Shown here piece by piece: positions 8,689 to 17,374 of a stretch of 64,000 nt of DNA. Made by a program: the position numbers and the translations under genes. This stretch comes from JAYOEY01 sp038116945 (lineage in GTDB: Bacteria > Pseudomonadota > Alphaproteobacteria > MPNO01 > UBA2964). The stretch spans positions 85,822 through 149,821 of the forward strand of contig JAYOEY010000009.1 of assembly GCA_038116945.1 (NCBI GenBank), in the 5' to 3' direction. Numbering within the stretch: the stretch's first letter is position 1; each line of letters begins with the position of its first letter. A model generated the notes under the pieces. It was not told where the DNA came from, did not search any database, and saw only the letters and a list, made by a program, of their open reading frames with translations.

Positions 8689-9449
8689 TGAATGCGTTTC
8701 AGCTTACCGGCTGGCGCATTGCCGTGGCCATCGTCCTGCTTGCGGCGTGGCAGGTGCTTGGCGGAGACCTGCTCTCCAACCCGGCGGAAATCGGCGCCTA
8801 TCTCTGGTTCTATATCGTCGAAAGCGGCGATTTCTGGACCGACATCGGCTCGACTTTCAGGGCGACGGCCATCGGCTATTTCTTCGGCGCGCTGGCCGGG
8901 CTGTTTTTCGGCCTGCTGCTGGCGCAGAGCGAGAAGGCCGCCCTGATCTTCAAGCCGTACGTTCTGGCGGTATACGGAATACCGCGTATCGCGCTTGCGC
9001 CCGTTTTTATTGCCTGGTTCGGCATTGCGCTGCTGTCCAAGGTGATGATGGCCGGAATGGTCACGTTCCTTCTGGTGTTCTTCAACACCTATGAGGGCAT
9101 CCGGGCCGCAGATCTCGACCTGCGCAACACGGCGCGGGTTCTCGGAGCGTCGCGCTGGCAGCTTTTCTATTACGTGACGCTGCCCAACGCGAGCCCGTGG
9201 ATCACGGCAGGACTGCGCATCTCCATACCCCAGGCGCTGGTTGGCGCAGTGGTGGCGGAATTCATCGCGTCGCAGCACGGTCTCGGTTTCCGTATGATGG
9301 AAAATACCGGGCAGCTCGCCATGGATGGCGTCATGGCCGGGGTCCTGATCCTGATGCTGATCGTGGTCATCCTGAATTCGCTGCTCGACAAGTGCGAGGA
9401 TTACCTCCTGCGCTGGCGTCCGAAGGAAAGCGATACCAATACGGAGTAA
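8685..9449 (+). CDS. ABC transporter permease, SsuC/TauC-like
   Basis: 254 residues with about six membrane segments and the cytoplasmic EAA-like loop AADLDLRNTARVLGASRWQLFYYVTLP, whose key residues are the ARVLGASRWQ-LPNA part that docks to the ATPase. It belongs to the BPD_transp_1 family. The start overlaps the ATPase stop (ATGA), and OsmC follows after four bases, giving one five-gene rightward unit with FAH, binding protein and ATPase. Confidence 0.9.
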   Translation: MMNAFQLTGWRIAVAIVLLAAWQVLGGDLLSNPAEIGAYLWFYIVESGDFWTDIGSTFRATAIGYFFGALAGLFFGLLLAQSEKAALIFKPYVLAVYGIPRIALAPVFIAWFGIALLSKVMMAGMVTFLLVFFNTYEGIRAADLDLRNTARVLGASRWQLFYYVTLPNASPWITAGLRISIPQALVGAVVAEFIASQHGLGFRMMENTGQLAMDGVMAGVLILMLIVVILNSLLDKCEDYLLRWRPKESDTNTE

Positions 9450-9453
9450 CGCA

Positions 9454-9963
9454 ATGGCTAACCGAACCGAGCCAGAGGATATGCTCGCGCCGAGCGTCGA
9501 TCCGGCGACCAAAAAGCTGGGAATCCGGACGATCACCGGGCGCAACGACGCCGGAACGCGCACCGAGATCCAGATACGGCATTTCGCGCCTTTCGTCACC
9601 GACGAGCCCGACACGATGGGCGGCACCAACACCGCGCCAAGCCCGCTTGAAAGCGTGCTGGCGTCGCTGGTCGGCTGCGATGGGGTTATCATCAACGGCG
9701 TCGCCCAGGCGATGTCGTTTGCCTATAGCGGCGTCGATTTCGAATGCACCGGACAGGTGGATATTCGCGGTCCCAAGGGCGTGCCCGGCGTGCGGCCCTA
9801 TTTTGAGAAAGTCGACCTGAAGATCACGCTTCACACCGACGAGCCGGAAGACAGGGTAGGGAAACTCCGGGACAATGTGGAGTTTCGCTGCCCCGTCATG
9901 AACCTTTTGCGGGACGCCGGCGTCGAACTGAACGTGGTCTGGGAAACCGCGCCGGCTGAGTAG
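9454..9963 (+). CDS. OsmC family protein
   Basis: 169 residues of the OsmC/Ohr fold. The two family cysteines are seen at C75 (LVGCDG) and C146 (FRCPVMNLL), the peroxidatic pair that reduces organic hydroperoxides in characterised members. Its place at the end of the FAH-ABC operon, four bases after the permease, suggests either a detoxifying role in the same catabolic step or a carrier-like role known for some OsmC-like proteins; both are inference. It converges on the monooxygenase-fold gene with only a few bases between. Confidence 0.85.
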   Translation: MANRTEPEDMLAPSVDPATKKLGIRTITGRNDAGTRTEIQIRHFAPFVTDEPDTMGGTNTAPSPLESVLASLVGCDGVIINGVAQAMSFAYSGVDFECTGQVDIRGPKGVPGVRPYFEKVDLKITLHTDEPEDRVGKLRDNVEFRCPVMNLLRDAGVELNVVWETAPAE

Positions 9964-9966
9964 CCG

Positions 9967-10257
9967 CTATTCCTGTAATATTGACAGCGTGACGTCGCGG
10001 TCGGCGATCATGTCGGCGGTGTCCTCGCGATACTGCAGCAGGTGATCGGTCTGGCCGTGCCTGGCGAAGGCGTCCTCGTCGTCATAGACCTCGTACAGGC
10101 AGACCCGGTTTTCGCTGTCTTTCGGGACCATGATGTCGAAGCGCTGGCACCACGGCTCCTTTTCCAGCGTGATCTGTTTCTGGATCTGGATACGGGCGAG
10201 GAAATCCTCTCTGCGGCCCGGTTTGGTTTCGAGCTTTACGAACATGGCGACGGTCAT
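9967..10257 (-). CDS. Antibiotic-biosynthesis-monooxygenase (ABM) fold protein, putative quinol monooxygenase
   Basis: 96 residues with the single ferredoxin-like ABM domain of the YgiN/Dabb-type family: MTVAMFVKLETKPGRREDFLA at the start (key residues VKLETKPGR), CQRFDIMVPKD, and YEVYDDEDAFARHGQTDHL. Such small dimers oxidise quinols without cofactors or have no known activity. The start overlaps the modC stop as ATGA, so it is the last gene of the molybdate transport operon. Why a monooxygenase-fold gene is under molybdate control is not explained by any known pathway. Confidence 0.82.
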   Translation of the reverse strand: MTVAMFVKLETKPGRREDFLARIQIQKQITLEKEPWCQRFDIMVPKDSENRVCLYEVYDDEDAFARHGQTDHLLQYREDTADMIADRDVTLSILQE

Positions 10258-11405
10258 CTGGTTTCCTCCTCTGCCGAGAGCGTTTCGGTTGGTTCGTCAC
10301 GGTTCTTTTGCCCGCCCATCGTCTGTCGGTCAATCGATGTGCTCTTGATGGCGGCATAAACCTCCCCGCCGGGGGCGAGGGCCAGCGTGTCCAGCGACCG
10401 GCGGGTGATGCGCACCCAGAGCGGGACCCCGACGTCGACGCGGATATCGACATAGGCGCTCTGCGTGCCCTCGGCGGGCAACGCAATTTCCGCAACAACG
10501 CCTTTGAGGATGTTGATTTCGCTGACGTTTTCCGGCTTCGTCAGGGAGAGCGAGACATCCCGGGCGCGAACCCGCAGCCGGACATCCGCGCCGACCCGTG
10601 CGTCTATCCTGGGAACGCTCAGCTCGCCGCCGGGAAAGGACAGGGTGGTCAGGGCATAGGCGTCGTCATGGCCGACGATCGTCGCCGAGATTGCCGAACC
10701 GGCTTCGTACCGGCCGGTCAACGGCCGCAGATCGAGCCGGCTGGTGATGTCCTCGACCGGGCCGACCGCGGCGACGCTGCCGTCATCGACGATTACCAGC
10801 GTATCGGCGAGCCGGATGATCTCGTCCATCGCGTGGCTGACATAGACGATGGGGATGCCGAACCGGTCGCGAAGCTGCTCGATGAAGGGAAGGACCTCGA
10901 ACTTGCGGGCCGCGTCGAGCGATGCCAGCGGCTCGTCCATCAGCAGGGCGCGGGGATTGGACAGAACGGCGCGGCCGAGCGCGACGCGCTGGCGTTCTCC
11001 GCCCGACAGCGCCCGGGTGCGCCGTTCGAGCAGATGCGAAATGCCCAGAACGTGGGCGACATCGTCAAGGCCGATGGCTCGCTCGCCGGCGGGGGTACGG
11101 CGGTATCCGTAGAGCAGGTTGCCCCGGACGGAATAGTGCGGAAACAGACGGCTGTTCTGGAAAACGTATCCGAGACGGCGCCTGTGCGGCGGAACATCGA
11201 TCCCGCGCGCCGCGTCGAACAGGGTTTCGCCGTTGATTTCGATCGATCCCGAGTCCGGCGCGACAAGCCCGGCGATCATGTTGACGATGGAACTCTTGCC
11301 GGCTCCCGAACGCCCGAAAAGCGCGGTAACGCCATCGGTTGCCGCTTCGAATTCAGCGTTCAGTTCGAAGGAGTCGAGCTTCTTTCTGATGCTGACCCGG
11401 ATCAT
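10254..11405 (-). CDS. modC: Molybdate ABC transporter ATP-binding protein ModC
   Basis: 383 residues. The N-terminal ATPase domain has Walker A GRSGAGKSS (about 31-39), signature LSGGERQRVALGRAVL, and Walker B ALLMDEPLASLD; the C-terminal part from about residue 290 is the Mop/TOBE molybdate-binding domain (LSLTKPENVSEINILKGVV region). The usual length is about 350-380. It powers molybdate import by ModAB. Its start overlaps the modB stop. Gene order modA-modB-modC is the canonical one. Confidence 0.93.
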   Translation of the reverse strand: MIRVSIRKKLDSFELNAEFEAATDGVTALFGRSGAGKSSIVNMIAGLVAPDSGSIEINGETLFDAARGIDVPPHRRRLGYVFQNSRLFPHYSVRGNLLYGYRRTPAGERAIGLDDVAHVLGISHLLERRTRALSGGERQRVALGRAVLSNPRALLMDEPLASLDAARKFEVLPFIEQLRDRFGIPIVYVSHAMDEIIRLADTLVIVDDGSVAAVGPVEDITSRLDLRPLTGRYEAGSAISATIVGHDDAYALTTLSFPGGELSVPRIDARVGADVRLRVRARDVSLSLTKPENVSEINILKGVVAEIALPAEGTQSAYVDIRVDVGVPLWVRITRRSLDTLALAPGGEVYAAIKSTSIDRQTMGGQKNRDEPTETLSAEEETR

Positions 11406-12103
11406 TCCCGTCCCTCCACCCGCGCGCGGGCCCGGCGGGCCAGAATTTCGGACGCGGCAAGGGCCAGCAGGGCCACTACGACGGATATGACGACCAGCCG
11501 GAACGCGGCCTCTTCCTGACCCGGCACCTGCGTCAGGTTGTAAAGCGCGATCGGCAAGGTGCGGGTTTCGCCGGGAATGTTGGAGACGAAGGTGATGGTG
11601 GCGCCGAATTCTCCGAGACTGCGGGCGAATCCGAGGATCGCGCCGGCGATGATGCCGGGCAGCGCGAGCGGCAGCGTGATCGTAAAAAACACGTTGCGTG
11701 CGCTGGCGCCGAGCGTTCGCGCAGCGGCTTCGAGCCGTTCATCTACTGATTCAAGAGAGAGTCGTATCGCTCTGACAATTAATGGAAAAGCGACGACAGC
11801 CGATGCGATCGCCGCGCCTTTCCAGGTGAAGGCCAGCGTGACGCCGAACAGGTCGAACAGCCATCCGCCGAGAGGGCCGTTCCGGCCCAGAAGCACCAGC
11901 AGCCCGTATCCGATGGCGACCGGCGGCAGCACCAGCGGCAGGTGGATGACGGCGTCGAGGATGCTCCGTCCCGGAAACCGGCAGCGGGCCAGGAGCCAGG
12001 CGCACAGGATCGCGAGTGGCAGGCTCCAGAAGATGGCCCAGAGCGAGACGCGGAGCGACAGGGCAATCGCCTCAAGCTCGACGGGGGTAAGCCAGTTGCT
12101 CAT
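11402..12103 (-). CDS. modB: Molybdate ABC transporter permease ModB
   Basis: 233 residues with five to six membrane segments and the docking loop EAARTLGASARNVFFTITLPLALPG (key part AARTLGAS...LPLA), followed by GFARSLGEFGAT, the ModB/CysT signature. The ATG at 12103 gives a four-base overlap with the modA stop and the standard ModB length; the frame is open further upstream but that extension has shadow composition. It forms the inner-membrane channel for molybdate. Confidence 0.93.
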   Translation of the reverse strand: MSNWLTPVELEAIALSLRVSLWAIFWSLPLAILCAWLLARCRFPGRSILDAVIHLPLVLPPVAIGYGLLVLLGRNGPLGGWLFDLFGVTLAFTWKGAAIASAVVAFPLIVRAIRLSLESVDERLEAAARTLGASARNVFFTITLPLALPGIIAGAILGFARSLGEFGATITFVSNIPGETRTLPIALYNLTQVPGQEEAAFRLVVISVVVALLALAASEILARRARARVEGRE

Positions 12104-12888
12104 CGGCTGCCGGTCCCGGCGGGGGAATGAGGGCTGGCGGCGGGCTCGAACCCGAATTCGCGGTACCGCCCGCGGGCGGCGTCGGATTGCAGAAAGGCGA
12201 ACAGTTCTGCCGCACCCCTGGCGCGCTGGTCGAGAAGCGTCAGCAGGTAGGCGATGGGCGCATGGCTGTCGAACGGGAACGTATCGACGATCCGCAGTCG
12301 CCGGTTTCGGTATGCGTCGGTAAAATAGACGATGCCGAGCGGCGCTTCGCCGCGCTCGACAAGGGCGAGGGCCGCCAGCACGCTGGGTGCGCGCGCCGTG
12401 CGCTCGGCGATACCGGCCCATAGTCCCAGACGGGTCAGGGCTTCCCTGGCATACAGCCCCGCCGGTACGTGGGCCGGATCGGCAATGGCGAGGCGCCCGC
12501 TGGCCAGCGCCGCGCGCAGCGGGAAACCCGGGGCGATTTTCAGCGACGGGGCGCGGCCGGCAGGCGCGACGAGGACGAGCCTGTTTCCGAACAGGGCGGC
12601 TTTCCGGCCCGGCCCGAGGCGGCCCTTTCCTTCAAGCCATCCGACCCATTTCTCGTTTGCGGACAGAAACAGGGCTGCCGGCGCTCCGGCATCGATCTGT
12701 CGCGCGAGTGCGCCCGAAGAGGCGTAGGATACCCGGACACGGATCCCGGGCGCCTTGAAACCGGCCAGCGTTGCGGTCAGAACGTTCGTCGTGCTGGCCG
12801 CCGCGAACATCAGCAGGTCAGCACCGCGCGCCGGCAGGGCAGCCAGAATGCCGAATAAAATCAACGCGATGTGGCGAACGGACAGCAA
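12100..12888 (-). CDS. modA: Molybdate-binding periplasmic protein ModA
   Basis: 262 residues with a signal peptide (about 1-22, ending ARGA). The mature protein opens with the ModA signature LLMFAAASTTNVL, has the SYASSGALARQIDAGAPA oxyanion loop and IADPAHVPAGLYAREAL. It binds molybdate/tungstate and hands it to ModB. No ATG is present near the start; TTG at 12888 is chosen because GGGGA lies eight bases upstream. A perfect ModE-type palindrome sits 29 bases before this codon. Confidence 0.92.
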   Translation of the reverse strand: MLSVRHIALILFGILAALPARGADLLMFAAASTTNVLTATLAGFKAPGIRVRVSYASSGALARQIDAGAPAALFLSANEKWVGWLEGKGRLGPGRKAALFGNRLVLVAPAGRAPSLKIAPGFPLRAALASGRLAIADPAHVPAGLYAREALTRLGLWAGIAERTARAPSVLAALALVERGEAPLGIVYFTDAYRNRRLRIVDTFPFDSHAPIAYLLTLLDQRARGAAELFAFLQSDAARGRYREFGFEPAASPHSPAGTGSR

Positions 12889-12916
12889 GAGCTGCGTCCC
12901 CGAATTGCTGGCCGAG

Positions 12917-12946
12917 AAGCGTTATATATGGCGGTATATAACGCTT
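12917..12946. promoter_or_regulatory. ModE-type molybdate box (Mo-box) upstream of modABC
   Basis: Perfect inverted repeat: AAGCGTTATATA (12917-12928), six-base spacer, TATATAACGCTT (12935-12946). The core CGTTATATA-N6-TATATAACG matches the known ModE binding consensus. It lies 29 bases upstream of modA and would place the operon under ModE repression when molybdate is plentiful. No modE gene is in the window. Confidence 0.9.
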
Positions 12947-12973
12947 TGTGTCAACGAGGCGGCTGAGGGCGAT

Positions 12974-14071
12974 TCAGCCTTCCTGCGTTTCGGCGGCCCT
13001 GTTGAGCGCTTCGAGGCTGTCCTCGATGACCTTTCGGTCGAGATCGCGCGTGATGAACACGATTTTCGTGCGATGGTCGTCGCCCGGCCAGTCGGGCAGG
13101 CGCACCGGCGAATGAAACATGTGCTGGACGCCGTGAATGGCGATCGGCTTTTCTTCCCCCTCGATGTTGAGGATGCCCTTGATCCGCAGGATGTCCTCGC
13201 CCCGGTGATCGATCAGGGTCTGTATCCAGGTGACGAAGGTCGGCCAGTTGAGCGGCTCGTCGCGCGTCATGCAGAACGAGTCGATGCCGCCGCCATGGCG
13301 GTCCTCGTCATGACGGTGGCGATGATCGTGATCGTGATCGTGCCCGTGGTCATGATCATGATCGTGCGGTTCGCGATAGGCCTCTTCCTTGAGCCACTCC
13401 CGCACGTCGAAACTCTTGGTGTCCGGATCGTACAGCCCGCAGCCGAACAGGGCGGACGGCGGCACGTCTCCTTCCACCGACCGGATGATCGGGGCGGCGG
13501 GGTTGAGCGCGTGGATTCGTTCTTCCAGCTTCTTGATATCGGCTTCCGCCGCGAGGTCGCACTTGGTGAGGACGATCCGGTCGGCGACCGCCGTCTGCTT
13601 GCGCGGCTCCGGATGGCGGTCAAGCTGTCCCAGCCCCCACAGGGCGTCGACGGTTGCGATCACCCCGTCGAGGAAATAGCGCGTGGCGATGATCGGGTCA
13701 TTGATCAGCGTATGCAGGATTGGGGCGGGATCGGCCAGCCCCGTGGTTTCGATCAGGACGCGTTTGAAACGAGGCACCTTGCCGCGCACGCGTTTGAGGA
13801 ACAGCTCCTGCAGCGCGCGCGTCAGATCGCCCTGAACCGCGCAGCACAGGCAGCCGGTGGTAAGCTGCACCGTGTTCTCGTCGACGTTTTCAACCAGCGA
13901 ATGATCGATTCCGATATCGCCGAACTCGTTGATAAGAACGGCGGTTTCCGACATGTCTTCGTGCCGCAGCAGACGGTTGAGAAGGGTGGTCTTGCCGCTG
14001 CCGAGAAAACCGGTCAGCAGGGAAACCTGTATCGGATCGTCTTCGGGCTGAACCGCGGCGTCTTCGGTCAT
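12974..14071 (-). CDS. CobW/COG0523 family GTP-binding metallochaperone
   Basis: 365 residues. Walker A is GFLGSGKT (21-28), the metal-binding GCLCC motif is at 73-77, the GTP-specificity TKCD at 169-172, and a His-Asp-rich run (236-259) links the GTPase domain to the C-terminal CobW_C domain. COG0523 proteins use GTP to deliver zinc or cobalt to target enzymes. The gene overlaps hisI by ATGA, and HisI is a zinc enzyme, so HisI is the obvious candidate client; this is inference from order. The His-rich run suggests zinc buffering. No Zur box was recognised. Confidence 0.9.
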   Translation of the reverse strand: MTEDAAVQPEDDPIQVSLLTGFLGSGKTTLLNRLLRHEDMSETAVLINEFGDIGIDHSLVENVDENTVQLTTGCLCCAVQGDLTRALQELFLKRVRGKVPRFKRVLIETTGLADPAPILHTLINDPIIATRYFLDGVIATVDALWGLGQLDRHPEPRKQTAVADRIVLTKCDLAAEADIKKLEERIHALNPAAPIIRSVEGDVPPSALFGCGLYDPDTKSFDVREWLKEEAYREPHDHDHDHGHDHDHDHRHRHDEDRHGGGIDSFCMTRDEPLNWPTFVTWIQTLIDHRGEDILRIKGILNIEGEEKPIAIHGVQHMFHSPVRLPDWPGDDHRTKIVFITRDLDRKVIEDSLEALNRAAETQEG

Positions 14072-14511
14072 TTGCCGTAGAGTTCCTTCGGATCGATTGC
14101 GACCGCTTCTATCTCTTCAAGAGCGTCGCCGCGCGGCGCGTTAAAGAAGCAGTTGCGCCGCCCGGTATGGCAGGCAACGCCTTTCTGGTCGACCTGCAGC
14201 AGGACCGTGTCACCGTCGCAGTCGATGCGGAAATCGATCAAGGTCTGCGTCTGGCCCGAGCTTTCACCCTTGCGCCAGAGCTTGCCGCGCGACCGCGAAT
14301 AGTAGCAGGCCCTGCCGGTGCGCAGCGTTTCCTCGACCGCTTCGAGGTTCATCCACGCCATCATCAGCACTTCGCCGGTGTCGTGCTGCTGTGCGATGGC
14401 GGGCACCAGCCCGTCCGAATTGAAGGCGATCGCCTGGGTGGCGGCGACAATGCCGCGGTCGGTCCAGGAGTTTCCCGTCATGTCGGCCATCCCGTCAGCC
14501 TTTCCAGGCAT
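14068..14511 (-). CDS. hisI: Phosphoribosyl-AMP cyclohydrolase HisI
   Basis: 147 residues, the monofunctional form of the third histidine-biosynthesis enzyme, which opens the purine ring of phosphoribosyl-AMP using zinc and magnesium. The family signature is clear: MMAWMNLEA, YYSRSRGKLWRKGESSGQ, the metal motif DCDGDTVLL and the ligand cysteines in GVACHTGRRNCFF. The ATG at 14511 has AGAGG just upstream and overlaps the metC end by 17 bases; ATG 14490 is an alternative. No other his gene is nearby; its partner here is the CobW metallochaperone gene. Confidence 0.93.
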   Translation of the reverse strand: MPGKADGMADMTGNSWTDRGIVAATQAIAFNSDGLVPAIAQQHDTGEVLMMAWMNLEAVEETLRTGRACYYSRSRGKLWRKGESSGQTQTLIDFRIDCDGDTVLLQVDQKGVACHTGRRNCFFNAPRGDALEEIEAVAIDPKELYGK

Positions 14512-15676
14512 TCATCCTCTCGAAGCCTTTGTCCAGATCGGCGATCAGGTCGTCGATGTCTTCCAGCCCGGCGTGAATTCGCAGCGTCGGCCCCGCCTTC
14601 GACCAGTAATCGTGCGTCGCGACTCTGATGGCGGCCGGGGAGGTCAGCAGGATCAGGCTTTCGAACCCGCCCCAGCTGGCGCCCATGCCGTACAGTTCCA
14701 GCCCGTCCAGCATGGCGGCTATGGCCGGTTCGGGAAACGGCTTGAGTTCGACCCCGAACAGCCCGCAGGCGCCGGTGAAATCGCGCTTCCACAGCTCATG
14801 GTCCTCATGGCTCGGCAGGCCGGGGTGCATGACCTTGACGACTTCGGGCCGGTTTTCCAGCCACTCCGCCAGCTTCAGCCCGTTCAGGTGATGCTGGCGC
14901 ATCCTTACGCCGATGGTGCGGAGCCCGCGCAGCGCCAGATAGACGTCGTCCGGACCGGAATTCGCGCCCAGATCGGAGGCGGCCTGCCGCACGCGATGCC
15001 AGTGCTCGTCGGTGGTGGTGATGACGCCCATCATCACGTCCGAATGGCCGACGATGTATTTGGTGGCGGCGATGACGGAGACGTCCGCGCCGTTTTCGAA
15101 CGGCTTGAAGAACACGCCGGACGACCAGGTGTCGTCGATGATCACCACGCAGCCGCGCTTGTGCGCCTCATCGGATATCGCCCGGATATCCTGCACTTCG
15201 AAGGTCAGCGAACCGGGGCTTTCGCAATAAACGATCCTGGTGTTGTCGCGGATCAGGTCCTTGATGCCGGCGCCGATCCGCGGGTCGTAATAGGTGGTCT
15301 CCACCCCGAACCGCTTGAGGAACTTCTCGCACAGCGACCTCGCCGGGCCGTATGCGGAATCCACCATCAGCAGGTGATCGCCCGCCTCGAGGAAGGCAAA
15401 CACGGCGGCGTTGATGGCGGCGAGGCCGGAGGACATCGCCACTGCCCGGTCGCCGCCGAGCAGTTTCGACACCGCGATCTCGAACGCGTCGTGGGTCGGC
15501 GTGCCCTGCCGTCCGTAGGTGTAGTTGCCTAATTCCCAGCGGTGTTTGCGGCGTTCGCGGAACTCCGCGAGCGTCGATGCGACGATGGTCGAGGCGTGAT
15601 AGACCGGCGGATTGACGAAGCCGTGATTGTTTTCCGGATCGCGCCCGGCGGTGGTGATCAGCGTGTCCTGTTTCAT
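14495..15676 (-). CDS. metC: Cystathionine beta-lyase (PLP-dependent trans-sulfuration enzyme)
   Basis: 393 residues, full length for MetC. The PLP lysine is K206 in ATKYIVGHSD, with Y54-R56 in YTYGRQGTPT and D181 in IIDDTWSSG completing the family site. It cleaves cystathionine to homocysteine, pyruvate and ammonia in methionine synthesis. It lies in a leftward run with a sulfurtransferase upstream (73 bases) and hisI overlapping its end. The GRQGTP and SSG patterns resemble the MetC rather than the MetB branch; some relatives also desulfurate cysteine. Confidence 0.9.
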   Translation of the reverse strand: MKQDTLITTAGRDPENNHGFVNPPVYHASTIVASTLAEFRERRKHRWELGNYTYGRQGTPTHDAFEIAVSKLLGGDRAVAMSSGLAAINAAVFAFLEAGDHLLMVDSAYGPARSLCEKFLKRFGVETTYYDPRIGAGIKDLIRDNTRIVYCESPGSLTFEVQDIRAISDEAHKRGCVVIIDDTWSSGVFFKPFENGADVSVIAATKYIVGHSDVMMGVITTTDEHWHRVRQAASDLGANSGPDDVYLALRGLRTIGVRMRQHHLNGLKLAEWLENRPEVVKVMHPGLPSHEDHELWKRDFTGACGLFGVELKPFPEPAIAAMLDGLELYGMGASWGGFESLILLTSPAAIRVATHDYWSKAGPTLRIHAGLEDIDDLIADLDKGFERMNAWKG

Positions 15677-15748
15677 GATCCTGCTGCCCGTATGGGTTGG
15701 GCGCGCAATCCCGCGCTGCGCGCCGTGCGTTAAGACGAAAAGCGGCTT

Positions 15749-16615
15749 TTAGACGGTTTTGCCGCCCGTTTCCACAGGCGTATCCTGCGCCGTGCCCCAT
15801 TCGGCCCAGGAACCGTCATAGACCGCAACGTCGCGCTTTCCGATCAGGTGCAGACCGAGCGCCAGCATGCAGGCCGTTACGCCGGAACCGCAAGAGGTGA
15901 CGACCGGTCGATTCAGATCGAGACCGGACGCTTCGAACAGCGCCTTGAGCCTGTCGGGCGGCAGCACCGTTTTGTCGGCCGGATCGAGCAGCGTGTCGTA
16001 ATGCGCATTCAGGCTGCCGGGGATGTGGCCGGCGCGGCAGCCGGGCCGCGGCTCGGGTTCGGATCCGGCGAACCTTGAGGGCGATCTGGCGTCCAGAATT
16101 TCTTTGTTTCGATTCTGAAGAATATTCTTTATTTCTTTGATATTATGAAAAAATTCGTTGCTGTATGAGGCGCGGAACCTGGTCTTGCGGGACACGGCGG
16201 CCTCCCGACTGACCGGGCGTTCCTCTGCTGTCCATTTCGGCAAGCCGCCGTCGAGAATGGCGACCCGGTGGTGACCCATGGCGCGCAGCATCCACCACGG
16301 GCGCGCCGCAGTGAACAGGCCGAGCGCGTCGTACAGCACGACGTCGGTGTCATTGCCGATTCCCAGCGCTTCCATTTGGCGTTCGAACTCTTCCGCCGAC
16401 GGCATCATGTGCGGCAGGCCGCTCGTCTTGTCCGCGACTTCGTCGATGTCCCAGAACACCGCGCCGGGAATATGGCCTTCATCGTATTCGGCGCGACCGT
16501 CGCGGCCCACCCCGGGGAGGAACCAGGTTGCATCGACGATCCGGATATCCGGATCGTTCAGCCGGTCCGCCAGCCAGCCTGTCGAAACAAGCGGAGAGTC
16601 GCTCGATAAAGCCAT
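15749..16615 (-). CDS. sseA: 3-mercaptopyruvate/thiosulfate sulfurtransferase (two-domain rhodanese)
   Basis: 288 residues with two rhodanese domains (about 8-125 inactive, 165-280 active). The catalytic loop is CGSGVTAC with C242, the CGSGVTA form of mercaptopyruvate sulfurtransferases. It moves sulfur from 3-mercaptopyruvate to acceptors such as thiols or cyanide. It precedes metC in the same direction, a sulfur-metabolism pairing. Oddly, a 69-base AT-rich patch (16097-16165, residues about 151-173, rich in N, K and I) lies between the two domains, unlike the rest of the gene. Confidence 0.92.
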   Translation of the reverse strand: MALSSDSPLVSTGWLADRLNDPDIRIVDATWFLPGVGRDGRAEYDEGHIPGAVFWDIDEVADKTSGLPHMMPSAEEFERQMEALGIGNDTDVVLYDALGLFTAARPWWMLRAMGHHRVAILDGGLPKWTAEERPVSREAAVSRKTRFRASYSNEFFHNIKEIKNILQNRNKEILDARSPSRFAGSEPEPRPGCRAGHIPGSLNAHYDTLLDPADKTVLPPDRLKALFEASGLDLNRPVVTSCGSGVTACMLALGLHLIGKRDVAVYDGSWAEWGTAQDTPVETGGKTV

Positions 16616-16627
16616 GATCCTGTACCC

Positions 16628-17242
16628 TTATCCCTGTAGCCGTGGCTGATTTCTCAGCGTGTCGCGCCGCGTCGCCAGCCATCGGACCGCGAGCATGATC
16701 TTGGGGTCGTTATGGCGTCCGGCGTCGACATCTTCCAGCACCCGCGCCCAGGGAACGACGAACGCCTCGATGTCCTCGCCTTCATGGTCGAGACCGAAGA
16801 CGCCGCCAGCACCTGTCGTATCGGTGATGCCGCAATAGAGATGGAGATATTCGGTCAGCAGCCCCTGGCTCGAATAATAGCCGCAGACGCGGTGCAGATC
16901 GCCGATCTCGCAGCCGGTTTCCTCGACCGCCTCCCGCCTTGCAACGTCTTCCGGGGATTCTCCGTCTTCGACGAGCCCCGCCACGGTCTCGACAAGCCAT
17001 GGACGGTCGCCGCGCCGCCACGCACCGATGCGGAACTGGCGGATCAGCACGACTTCGTCGCGTTCGGGATCGTATGGAAGGACTGCGACGGCCGATCCCC
17101 GGTCGACCACTTCGCGGGAAATTTCCGCGCCCATGCCGCCCGCGAACAGCCTGTGACGCAGGCGGATCCGTTCGAGCCGCGTATGACCGCGCCACAGATC
17201 CTCGCGCGCGATGATTTCGATGTCGTCGTCGGAGCCGTCCAT
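16628..17242 (-). CDS. NUDIX hydrolase, ADP-ribose pyrophosphatase type
   Basis: 204 residues with a full Nudix box, GLVEDGE...REAVEETGCEIG, fitting GX5EX7REUXEEXGU. The N-terminal VVDRGSAVAVLPYDPERDEVVLIRQFR and length resemble NudF/ADP-ribose pyrophosphatase. It would hydrolyse ADP-ribose to AMP and ribose phosphate with magnesium. It heads the leftward run toward sseA (12-base gap). Substrate specificity is inferred from family resemblance. Confidence 0.88.
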   Translation of the reverse strand: MDGSDDDIEIIAREDLWRGHTRLERIRLRHRLFAGGMGAEISREVVDRGSAVAVLPYDPERDEVVLIRQFRIGAWRRGDRPWLVETVAGLVEDGESPEDVARREAVEETGCEIGDLHRVCGYYSSQGLLTEYLHLYCGITDTTGAGGVFGLDHEGEDIEAFVVPWARVLEDVDAGRHNDPKIMLAVRWLATRRDTLRNQPRLQG

Positions 17243-17374
17243 CAGCCTGTTTCCCCTTCGCGAGGCAATCTATCAGCATTGGATGGCAAAAAAAGTGACT
17301 TGTCGCGCCTTGCCCCGTCGTTCCATCGGCGCGAACATGTCCGAACAGGAAAGAAAAAATAACTGGAGGCGATC

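Noticed and set aside
13300..13375. Short tandem DNA repeats (GATCGTGATC-like)
   Set aside because: They are the coding of the His/Asp run in the CobW protein, not an independent repeat element or CRISPR.
12755..14080. Rightward open frame antisense to cobW
   Set aside because: No motifs, and the opposite strand holds all GTPase motifs.
15677..15748. SAM or other riboswitch upstream of metC
   Set aside because: The 72-base gap has no conserved aptamer stems and the gene is likely cotranscribed with sseA.
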